Shown here piece by piece: positions 1-5,584 of a stretch of DNA of 6,315 nucleotides; position 1 is the stretch's first letter; each line of letters starts with the position of its first letter. A program made the position numbers and the translations under genes. Under the pieces are notes generated by a model. The model saw only the letters and a list, made by a program, of their open reading frames with translations, did not search any database and was not told the DNA's origin. Source of the stretch: JBKHJZ01 sp046537875. Its GTDB lineage: Bacteria > Actinomycetota > Acidimicrobiia > Acidimicrobiales > VFJN01. The stretch lies in assembly GCA_046537875.1 (NCBI GenBank), contig JBKHJZ010000183.1, positions 1-6,315 of the forward strand, read 5' to 3'.

Positions 1-51
1 CCGTCGCAGTCATCGCCTGCAACGTACCGTCTCCCCGCCCGGCCGGGCCCA
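1..51. other. spacer after the polymerase gene, possible start of a next gene
   Basis: This short stretch follows the stop codon of the minus-strand polymerase gene. It contains the perfect 12-base palindrome GCCCGGCCGGGC (about 37-48), which has no T run after it and is weak as a terminator. On the minus strand an ATG at 13-11 is preceded by GCAGGCG and would read Met-Thr-Ala-Thr before the window ends. It could be the start of a further gene in the same operon, for example the missing ligase, but four codons cannot establish that. Confidence 0.25.
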
Positions 52-969
52 CTAGGAGCGCGGCTCCGGGAGCCGCTGCTCGACCGTGAGCGCCTCGGCG
101 AAGAGGTCACCCCGCGCGTCCACCCGGTCGAGCACCTCGCCCGCCTCGAAGCTGAGCGGGGCGCCCTCGGCGGCCGCCTCGACCTCGTCCCACGACACCG
201 GCGCCGACACGGTGGGCGACGGGCGCGCCCGCAACGAGTACACGGCCACCGTGGTCTTGTGCCGGCTGTTCTGGCTCCAGTCGACGAACACCTTGCCGTG
301 ACGCAGGTCCTTGCGCATGACCGACGTGACCTGGTCGGGGTGGGCCCGTTCGAGGAGCTGGGCCACCGCCTGCGCGAACGACGAGCACCCCTCGTGCGTG
401 TGCGGGGTGTTCAGCGGGACGTAGAGCTGGAGACCCTTCGAGCCCGACGTCTTCGCCACGGCGACCAGGTCGAAGCGCTCGAGCACGTACCGCACGTCGA
501 GCGCCACCTCGGCGCACTCCCGGATGGCGGCCGGGGCGCCCGGGTCGAGGTCGAACACGCACATCGTGGGGCGCTCGAGGTCGGTCCGGGCCATCGGGGC
601 GTGGATCTCGATGGCGGCCATGTTGGCCGCCCACACGAGCGCCGCCGTCGAGTCGAGCACGCAGTAGTCGATCGAGCCCTCGCGGTCGCCGGGCCCCGGC
701 TGGGTGCCCAGCCAGGCGGGCCGGTGGCTCGCGCAGCGCTTCTCGAAGAACGACCCCGCGTCGACGCCGTCCGGGAACCGGCGCAGGGTCACGCCCCGCC
801 CGGCCAGGTGCGGCACCATCACCGGGGCGATGCGCGCGTAGTAGTCGATGACCTCGGCTTTGGTGGTCCCGGCCTCCGGGTACAGCACCTTGTCGAGGTT
901 CGAGAGCTTCACCCGGTGCCCGTCGATCTCGACGACCGACGAGCGACCGGACCGGCGCGTCGGGGCCAC
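52..969 (-). CDS. ligD: LigD-type DNA polymerase/primase (stand-alone polymerase domain, NHEJ)
   Basis: 305 residues, the size of a single LigD polymerase domain of the archaeo-eukaryotic primase superfamily. The family adds nucleotides, preferably ribonucleotides, at broken DNA ends and fills gaps before ligation, acting with Ku. Visible landmarks are the N-terminal LSNLDKVLYPE (about 22-32), NMAAIEIH (116-123), catalytic motif I FDLDPG with Asp140 and Asp142, motif II SGSKGLQ (175-181), and motif III VFVDWSQN with Asp230, followed by KTTVAVYSLR. All three catalytic aspartates are present. The usual histidine at the end of motif II is glutamine here (Gln181). No ligase motif and no phosphoesterase domain is fused, so the ligase must be encoded elsewhere. 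The start is GTG, 18 bases after the ku stop with no clear Shine-Dalgarno, suggesting translation coupled to ku. The family call is firm; the symbol names only the polymerase module. Confidence 0.95.
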   Translation of the reverse strand: MAPTRRSGRSSVVEIDGHRVKLSNLDKVLYPEAGTTKAEVIDYYARIAPVMVPHLAGRGVTLRRFPDGVDAGSFFEKRCASHRPAWLGTQPGPGDREGSIDYCVLDSTAALVWAANMAAIEIHAPMARTDLERPTMCVFDLDPGAPAAIRECAEVALDVRYVLERFDLVAVAKTSGSKGLQLYVPLNTPHTHEGCSSFAQAVAQLLERAHPDQVTSVMRKDLRHGKVFVDWSQNSRHKTTVAVYSLRARPSPTVSAPVSWDEVEAAAEGAPLSFEAGEVLDRVDARGDLFAEALTVEQRLPEPRS

Positions 970-987
970 GAGGGCGAGCGCGGTCGC

Positions 988-1965
988 CTACGCCGACTTG
1001 CGCTTGGGCGACCTGGCGGACCGCGACGACCGCTTCGCCGCGCCGCCGCCCTTGCCGCCACCGCGTGACCGTGCGGGTGCCGCGGCGCCCTCGCCGGCCT
1101 GCTCGGCGCCGCCCTCGGCCTCCTCGCTTCCGCCCTGACCGTCGCCCGCGACCGCCGCAGCCGCCGGGTGGCGCTTGCGGGCCTCCTTGGCGTCGCGGAC
1201 GCTCGCCTCGAGGGCGGCCATGAGGTCGACCACCTTCTCCTCGGCCGGCGGCGGCGCAGCGGGGACGACCTCCTCCTCACCGGCCGCCTTCCGCTCGATG
1301 AGCTCGAGCACCCGGTTGCGGTAGCTGTCCTCGTAGCGCTCGGGCTGGAACGGCTCGGTGAGCGAGTCGATGAGCTGCTCCGCCATCCGCAGCTCGCGGT
1401 CGCTCACGTCCACCTCGTCCATCCCGTCGACCCCGGTGAGCTCGGCGGGGTCGTTCACCTCGTCGGCATAGACCATCGTCGACATCACCAGCACGCCGTC
1501 CTTGGGGCGCAGCGCTGCAAGGTACTGCTTGGTGCGCATGACCAGCCGGGCGATGGCCACCTTGCCCTGCTCCTCCATCGCCCGTACCAGCAGTGCGTAG
1601 GGCTTGCGGGCGGCGGCGTCGGGGGCGATGTAGTAGGCCGAGTCGTAGAACAGCGGATCGATCTCGTCGAGGTCCACGAACTGCTCGATGTCGATGGTCC
1701 GTGTCGCCTCGGGATCGAGCGCCTCCAGCTCCTGGTCACCCACCAGCACGTAGTCGCCGCTCGAGAGCTGGTAGCCCCTGGTGATCTCCTCGCCGGGGAC
1801 CTCACGGCCGTCGGCGGCCGACACCTTCTTGTACTGGATGCGGGCCCCGGTCTTCGTGTCGATCTGGTTGAAGTGCACGGTCTTGCGCGACACCGCGTTG
1901 TACAGCTTGATCGGGATGTTGACCAACCCGAAGCTGATCGCGCCGCTCCACATGGCCCGGGGCAT
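988..1965 (-). CDS. ku: Ku, DNA double-strand-break end-binding protein
   Basis: 325 residues. Bacterial Ku forms a homodimeric ring on broken DNA ends and recruits LigD in non-homologous end joining. The start is placed at the ATG giving MPRAMWSGAISFGLVNIP, which is the usual bacterial Ku N-terminus; a longer reading to 2064 adds 33 unconserved residues and is rejected. The core runs to about residue 258 and includes LYNAVSRKTVHFNQ (21-34), YYIAPD (111-116), a segment around GKVAIARLVMRTKQYLAALRP, and the terminal DLMAALEASV (247-256). Beyond it is a 65-residue low-complexity tail: a Gly/Ala/Glu-rich acidic part (about 272-295), then an Arg/Lys/Ser/Gly-rich basic part (about 299-325) ending SPKRKSA. 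Basic tails are known in mycobacterial and streptomycete Ku, where they add DNA contacts. The polymerase gene follows directly, so the two probably act together. Confidence 0.97.
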   Translation of the reverse strand: MPRAMWSGAISFGLVNIPIKLYNAVSRKTVHFNQIDTKTGARIQYKKVSAADGREVPGEEITRGYQLSSGDYVLVGDQELEALDPEATRTIDIEQFVDLDEIDPLFYDSAYYIAPDAAARKPYALLVRAMEEQGKVAIARLVMRTKQYLAALRPKDGVLVMSTMVYADEVNDPAELTGVDGMDEVDVSDRELRMAEQLIDSLTEPFQPERYEDSYRNRVLELIERKAAGEEEVVPAAPPPAEEKVVDLMAALEASVRDAKEARKRHPAAAAVAGDGQGGSEEAEGGAEQAGEGAAAPARSRGGGKGGGAAKRSSRSARSPKRKSA

Positions 1966-1971
1966 GCATGC

Positions 1972-1999
1972 AGTATTCCCTGTCGCACGCTGGATGCAA
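1972..1999 (-). promoter_or_regulatory. candidate ku promoter, leaderless
   Basis: Reading the minus strand, TTGCAT (1999-1994) lies 16 bases before AATACT (1977-1972). AATACT matches four of six bases of the TATAAT consensus. The ku ATG begins seven bases after the -10 hexamer, so initiation at the usual distance would fall on the A of the start codon. That agrees with the absence of a Shine-Dalgarno and with the frequency of leaderless messages in actinobacteria. The start codon also sits inside the self-complementary GCATGCATGC (1962-1971), a possible operator. This is inferred from sequence only. Confidence 0.45.
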
Positions 2000-2011
2000 C
2001 AGGTGGGCCGA

Positions 2012-2046
2012 GCTGCGGCGCCCCCCGCAGCGTGGCAAGCTGCGGG
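2012..2046 (+). promoter_or_regulatory. two mutually exclusive hairpins in the phospholipase leader
   Basis: The segment CCGCAGC (2025-2031) can pair with GCTGCGG upstream (2012-2018, loop of 6) or with a second copy of GCTGCGG downstream (2039-2045, loop of 7). The downstream pairing extends to 8 bp using 2024 and 2046, and ends two bases before the ATG at 2049. It would therefore cover the ribosome entry site, while the upstream hairpin would free it. No clear plus-strand promoter was found upstream, so whether the RNA contains both arms is unknown. Such pairings also arise by chance in very GC-rich DNA. Confidence 0.35.
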
Positions 2047-2048
2047 CC

Positions 2049-3209
2049 ATGCACCGCCGCGCACGCAGCGCGCGCACGCTCGTCGCCCTGGTCAGCATGG
2101 TGGCGATCCTGGCGGCCTGCCGACCGCTTCCCGAGGCGGCGGCGGCCGGGGGTCCACCGTCGGCGCCCGGCGCGCAGGTGCGCCTGAACGAGGTGCAGGT
2201 GCTCGCGTCGCACAACAGCTACCACGTGGAACCGGAACCCGTGCTGCTCGACGCGCTCCGCGGGGTCATCGGCGCCGAGGCCGACGGCCTGCAGTACACG
2301 CACCGGGCGCTCGCCGAGGAGCTCGACGCCGGGGTCCGCCAGATCGAGCTCGACGTCTTCGTCGACGACCCCGGGGGCGGGCGCTACGCCGAACCGAAGC
2401 TCGTCGAGCCGCTCGGCCTCGACCCGGTCGACCCCCGGCTCGCCGACCCCGGCCTCAAGGTCTTCCACGTGCAGGAGGTGGACTACCGGTCGACGTGTCC
2501 CACCCTCGTCGACTGCCTCACCGACGTCCGCGACTGGTCGGACGGGAACCCGGGCCACCTCCCGATCGTCATCCAGATCGAGGCCAAGGACGGCACCATC
2601 CCCGACCCGCTCGAGCTGGGCTTCGTCACGCCACGCCCCTGGGACCCGGGGGCGTTCACCGAGCTCGAGGCCGAGATCGCTTCGGTGTTCCCACCGGCGC
2701 GGGTGATCACGCCCGGCGAGGTGAAGGGCCCCGCCCGCACGCTGGCCGACGCCGTCCGCTCGCGTGGGTGGCCGTGGCTGCGGAACGCCCGTGACCAGGT
2801 GATGTTCGTGCTCGACGACACCGGTGCGAAGCGGGAGGCGTACCGCACGGCGGTGCCCGACATCGACGACCGGTCGATCTTCGTGGACGTGCCGCCGTCC
2901 GACCCGGACGCCGGCGTGATGGTGGTGAACGACCCGATCGGCGACGCCGAGCGGATCCGCTCGCTGGTCGAGCAGGGCTTCCTCGTGCGGACCCGGGCCG
3001 ACGCCGACACGATCGAGGCCCGGACCGGCGACACCGCCCGGCGTGAGGCCGCCTTCGCGAGCGGTGCCCACTTCGTGTCCACCGACTACGTGTTCCCGGA
3101 CGAGCGCTTCGCGACCGGCTACGTGGTCGACCTCCCCGGCGACGACCCGGCCCGGTGCAACCCCGTGAGCGCCCGCCCGAGCTGCCGGCGGGCCCACCTC
3201 GGCGGCTGA
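2049..3209 (+). CDS. calcium-dependent phosphatidylinositol phospholipase C, lipoprotein
   Basis: 386 residues, resembling the Ca2+-dependent PI-PLC family typified by Streptomyces antibioticus PLC1. The family cleaves phosphatidylinositol to diacylglycerol and an inositol phosphate. The start chosen gives a clean lipoprotein signal: basic MHRRARSAR, a hydrophobic stretch, and the lipobox LAAC with Cys24 as lipid anchor. A longer in-frame reading from 1968 would bury this signal. The catalytic barrel begins at about residue 45. ASHNSYH carries the first catalytic His55 and Asn56, QIELDVFVD carries the likely calcium ligands Glu100 and Asp102, and KVFHVQEVD carries the second catalytic His140. 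IVIQIEAKDG (173-182) and the closing RCNPVSARPSC also fit the family. Cys150/Cys156 and Cys370/Cys379 could form disulfides, as expected outside the membrane. It is transcribed divergently from ku and stands alone. The physiological substrate is not shown; actinobacterial phosphatidylinositol or environmental lipid are both possible. Confidence 0.88.
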   Translation: MHRRARSARTLVALVSMVAILAACRPLPEAAAAGGPPSAPGAQVRLNEVQVLASHNSYHVEPEPVLLDALRGVIGAEADGLQYTHRALAEELDAGVRQIELDVFVDDPGGGRYAEPKLVEPLGLDPVDPRLADPGLKVFHVQEVDYRSTCPTLVDCLTDVRDWSDGNPGHLPIVIQIEAKDGTIPDPLELGFVTPRPWDPGAFTELEAEIASVFPPARVITPGEVKGPARTLADAVRSRGWPWLRNARDQVMFVLDDTGAKREAYRTAVPDIDDRSIFVDVPPSDPDAGVMVVNDPIGDAERIRSLVEQGFLVRTRADADTIEARTGDTARREAAFASGAHFVSTDYVFPDERFATGYVVDLPGDDPARCNPVSARPSCRRAHLGG

Positions 3210-3257
3210 CCTCACACACGACCGGGCCAGCGCGGTGAGGATCCGGTCGCGTGAAGA

Positions 3258-3292
3258 CGGAGAGCGCGCTCGGTAGTGCGCTCCGACGTTTT
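3258..3292 (+). terminator. probable terminator of the phospholipase gene
   Basis: CGGAG (3258-3262) pairs with CTCCG (3281-3285), and after a two-base bulge CGC (3265-3267) pairs with GCG (3278-3280). This leaves a 10-base loop and is followed by ACG and a TTTT run (3289-3292). It lies about 50 bases after the stop codon. A second inverted repeat, CGACCGG/CCGGTCG (3219-3225 and 3243-3249, 17-base loop), lies between the stop codon and this hairpin and may assist. The T run is short, so termination could be partial. Confidence 0.45.
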
Positions 3293-3301
3293 CCCGCCGA
3301 C

Positions 3302-3333
3302 TTGAACGCGGTGAGCGTTTGTGTGACTACAAT
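3302..3333 (+). promoter_or_regulatory. candidate promoter with dyad in a long spacer
   Basis: TTGAAC (3302-3307) and TACAAT (3328-3333) resemble -35 and -10 hexamers (4/6 and 5/6 to consensus) in an unusually A/T-rich patch for this window. The spacer is 20 bases, longer than the optimal 17. An inverted repeat AACGC-N5-GCGTT (3305-3319) overlaps the -35 and extends into the spacer, where a repressor or a MerR-type activator could bind. The dyad is about five bases off the centre of the spacer, which weakens the MerR idea. Transcription would begin near 3340, with no convincing protein gene downstream. Confidence 0.45.
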
Positions 3334-3339
3334 GCCGGT

Positions 3340-3495
3340 GAGCAGCTGGGTGACCGGGTGCCGAGAGGCACCCCATCGCTGCCCAGAACAAGATCGGGAC
3401 ACCCCGACCGACGCGGCGCAGCGCCCCCGAGCGGTCGCGGGTGCACGATGTCCGACCGCCCGGGCGAGCCTCCTCCCCCGGTATCGCCCGGGCGC
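3340..3495 (+). ncRNA. candidate small structured RNA, family not recognised
   Basis: The start is estimated from the -10 element at 3328-3333 and the end from the hairpin at 3457-3494, giving about 155 bases. Possible elements in order: GGGTGCC-GAGA-GGCACCC (3356-3373), a 7-bp stem with a GNRA-type tetraloop; flanking CTGGG/CCCAG (3346-3350, 3382-3386), which could enclose it; TCGGG-ACAC-CCCGA (3394-3407); GCGGTCG/CGACCGC (3431-3437, 3453-3459); and the final strong stem. The third stem shares bases 3457-3459 with the last, so the two compete. The reading frames across here are Arg/Pro-rich and run into the antisense of the next gene, so a protein is unlikely. I compared it by eye with common riboswitches, SRP RNA and 6S RNA and found no match. 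It could also simply be GC-rich spacer. Confidence 0.3.
3457..3494. terminator. strong hairpin between convergent units, likely bidirectional terminator
   Basis: The 10-base palindrome CGCCCGGGCG occurs twice, at 3457-3466 and 3485-3494. The two copies can pair with each other, and with A3467-T3484 this makes an 11-bp perfect stem with a 16-base loop. It lies six bases after the stop codon of the minus-strand membrane gene, and at the end of the candidate plus-strand transcript. There is no T run on either side, which is common for actinobacterial terminators. Each palindrome could alternatively be a protein-binding site. Confidence 0.5.
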
Positions 3496-3500
3496 TCGGA

Positions 3501-4400
3501 TCACGCGCCGGCCAGCACCGCCCGGGCCACGAGGTCGGTGCCGAACGCGGTGAGGATCGCCAGGTAGAGGAGGCCGGTCGCCGCCATCACCGCCGCGTAG
3601 GCCCGCTCGCGCAACGCCGCCCGCGTGGCCACGACCAACCCGATCGTCGTCACCGCGCAGGCCACCCAGAACCAGCCCAACAGGCCGCCGTACCCGTCGT
3701 CGATGCTGCCGTTCAGCACCGACACCATCCCGGTGGGCCACAGGAGCGCGGCCACCTCCAGCGGCCAGACCAGCCCCGTCCACCGGACCAGCTCGAGCAG
3801 GGGCCCCCTGGCCAGCCCCGGCTGCACCAGGTACCAGTGCCCGAGCAGCATGCCGTCGGACACCGATCCGAGGAACGCGGCTCCGACCAGCACCCGCACG
3901 ACCGACAGGGCCGCCGGATCCCCCGCAGCCACCCCCGCAGCCACGAGCCCCGGCACCGCCACCACCGGAGCGACGAGGTCGAGCACCGGGGGGAACTCCC
4001 GCGCATCGGGATCGGGACCGCCGTGCCCGCGACGGTCGATGCCCGTCATGGCCGCCACCCGCGCCGCCCGGCGCTCGACCCGTGCCCGCTCCCCCGCCAC
4101 GCCCGCCCGCCGGCGCACGACCGACACGCCGAGCGCCACCGACGCCGCGACCGCCACGGCGAGCGACGACGCCTCCCGGACCGGAACGGGGTCGGTCCAC
4201 AGCCCCGCCGCGAGGGCCCCGACGGCCATGAGCAGGTACGTGCTTCGCAGCAGCCAGCCGTAGCCGATGCCCACCTGGCGCCCGCGGCTGGTGACCCACA
4301 GGAACAGCAGCCCGCCGGCCGCCCACTGCAGCAGCACCGTGGCGGCGTCGAGCCTGATCACGGCGGCCGAGGGTAGGTCGGCCCCGTCGCCACCCGGCAA
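3501..4400 (-). CDS. eight-helix integral membrane protein of unknown function
   Basis: 299 residues from the TTG at 4400; a GTG at 4361 (residue 14) is an equally reasonable start, since neither has a clear Shine-Dalgarno. I do not recognise the family. Hydrophobic segments lie at about 18-37, 49-67, 76-95, 139-160, 164-185, 205-225, 237-258 and 267-290. A charged loop of about 43 residues (96-138) lies between helices 3 and 4, rich in Arg. The Arg-rich loops after helices 1, 3, 5 and 7 predict an N-out, C-out topology by the positive-inside rule. Helix 5 ends in GMLLGHWYLVQPGL; His-Trp-Tyr at a membrane face could bind a metal, heme or lipid, but that is speculation. The gene follows the M24 peptidase by 46 bases, a spacer that includes the palindrome CCGGGGCCCCGG (4429-4440), so it may or may not share the transcript. 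No transporter signature was seen. Confidence 0.8.
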   Translation of the reverse strand: MPGGDGADLPSAAVIRLDAATVLLQWAAGGLLFLWVTSRGRQVGIGYGWLLRSTYLLMAVGALAAGLWTDPVPVREASSLAVAVAASVALGVSVVRRRAGVAGERARVERRAARVAAMTGIDRRGHGGPDPDAREFPPVLDLVAPVVAVPGLVAAGVAAGDPAALSVVRVLVGAAFLGSVSDGMLLGHWYLVQPGLARGPLLELVRWTGLVWPLEVAALLWPTGMVSVLNGSIDDGYGGLLGWFWVACAVTTIGLVVATRAALRERAYAAVMAATGLLYLAILTAFGTDLVARAVLAGA

Positions 4401-4446
4401 TCGGCGGCACGGGACGGCGGGACCGCCCCCGGGGCCCCGGTCGGGC

Positions 4447-5553
4447 TCAGCCGCCGACCACGGCGAGGGCGTGGTCGGCCCGGTTCAGCGGCTCGGGACC
4501 GCCCTCCGCGGCCACCACGATGTCCTCCAGCCGCATCCCGAACCGGCCGGGCACGTAGATGCCCGGCTCGATCGAGAACGCGTGCCCGGGCGCCAGCGGC
4601 GTGCGGTTGCCCTCCACGATGTAGGGATCCTCGTGCTCCTCCACGCCGATCCCGTGGCCCGTGCGGTGGATGAACCGGTCGCCCCACCCGGCCTCGGCGA
4701 TGATCCCCCGCGCCGCGGCGTCGACCTCCTCGCAGGGTGCGCCCACCGTCGCGGCGGCGACCGCCGCCTGCTGGGCCCGGTGGAGCACCGCGTAGGCCTC
4801 GGCCACCTCGGCGGGCGGCTCGCCCACGTGCACGCACCGGGTGATGTCGCTGCAGTAGCCGACGCCCAGGTCGTCGTGCATCGTGCCGCCGAAGTCGCAC
4901 AGCACCAGGTCACCCTCGCGGATCACCCGGTCACCGGGCTCGTGGTGCGGGCTCGCGGCGTCCGCGCCCGCAGCCACGATCGCGAAGTTCACCCGCCGGT
5001 GTCCCTCCCCGACGATCCGCCGGCCGAGGTCGGCCGCCACCTGGGCCTCGGTGCGACCGACCAGCGGGACGTCGCCGCCCTGCAGGGCGGCGGCGATCCG
5101 GTCGACCGCAGCACCCGCCCGGCGCAGCGCCGCGACCTCCGCGGCGTCCTTCACCGCCCGCAGCGGGCCGGTCACCTCGCTGCCCCGCGAGAACCGCGCC
5201 CCCGGGAGCGCGGCCTGCAGGTCGAGCACGAACCGGGCCCAGGTCCGGTCCCCGACCGCCAGCCGCTCGGCCCGCCCCACCAGCCCGGCGACCAGTCCGA
5301 TGGGATCGGTCGTCTCGTCCCACGGCACCAGGCTGAACACGTCCGGCCGCTCGACCACCCGGGGCGCCTCCAGCCGGGGCACCACCAGCGTGGCCTCGCC
5401 GTCCCGGGGCAGCACCAGCATGGTCAGCCGCTCCAGCGGCATCGCCTCGTAGCCCGTGAGCCAGGGCAGGTCGGGCCCGACCGACACCAGCAGCGCGTCG
5501 AGGCCGAGGTCGGCCAGGCGGGCACGGACGCGGGCGACGCGGTCGGCGAGCAC
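4447..5553 (-). CDS. M24-family metallopeptidase (Xaa-Pro aminopeptidase/dipeptidase type)
   Basis: 368 residues, the normal length of a bacterial PepQ/PepP-like enzyme with a creatinase-type N-terminal domain (about 1-125) and a pita-bread catalytic domain (about 135-365). These cytoplasmic enzymes use two metal ions, usually Mn2+ or Co2+, to remove residues next to proline. All five metal ligands are visible: Asp220 in LCDFGG, Asp236 in YCSDITR, His300 in RTGHGIG, Glu329 in FSIEPGIY and Glu343 in MRLEDIV. The SPHHEPG segment (201-207) matches the substrate-binding histidine region. The GTG start is 31 bases after the lipA stop, with only GAGG two bases before it, which is too close for a good Shine-Dalgarno; no earlier start codon is available before lipA ends. 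Aminopeptidase and dipeptidase activities cannot be separated from sequence, so no symbol is given. Co-transcription with lipA is likely. Confidence 0.93.
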   Translation of the reverse strand: MLADRVARVRARLADLGLDALLVSVGPDLPWLTGYEAMPLERLTMLVLPRDGEATLVVPRLEAPRVVERPDVFSLVPWDETTDPIGLVAGLVGRAERLAVGDRTWARFVLDLQAALPGARFSRGSEVTGPLRAVKDAAEVAALRRAGAAVDRIAAALQGGDVPLVGRTEAQVAADLGRRIVGEGHRRVNFAIVAAGADAASPHHEPGDRVIREGDLVLCDFGGTMHDDLGVGYCSDITRCVHVGEPPAEVAEAYAVLHRAQQAAVAAATVGAPCEEVDAAARGIIAEAGWGDRFIHRTGHGIGVEEHEDPYIVEGNRTPLAPGHAFSIEPGIYVPGRFGMRLEDIVVAAEGGPEPLNRADHALAVVGG

Positions 5554-5584
5554 GGCCTCAGCGTAGGACGCCGCGGTGGTCCCC

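Noticed and set aside
1966..2064. N-terminal extension of ku by 33 residues
   Set aside because: The added residues are Ala/Cys-rich and unlike Ku; the conserved N-terminus starts at the ATG at 1965, with a promoter-like element just upstream.
1485..3215. Open frame of 576 codons on the minus strand, opposite the phospholipase gene and ku
   Set aside because: The reading is Arg/His/Val/Gly-rich without domains and runs through two firmly identified genes. It is a by-product of the high GC codon pattern.
3340..3410. Known riboswitch or housekeeping RNA (c-di-AMP, TPP, cobalamin, SRP, 6S)
   Set aside because: None of the conserved core strings of those families could be found by eye, so the candidate is left without a family.
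3251..3567. Two small plus-strand frames (100 and 82 codons) in the gene-poor spacer
   Set aside because: Arg/Pro-rich composition, no Shine-Dalgarno, and both end inside the antisense of the membrane gene. A leaderless reading from ATG 3332 would begin inside the -10 element.
2707..4410. Open frame of 567 codons on the minus strand across the 3210-3500 spacer
   Set aside because: It is a shifted frame of the membrane gene, Arg/Gly-rich, and continues antisense to the phospholipase gene.
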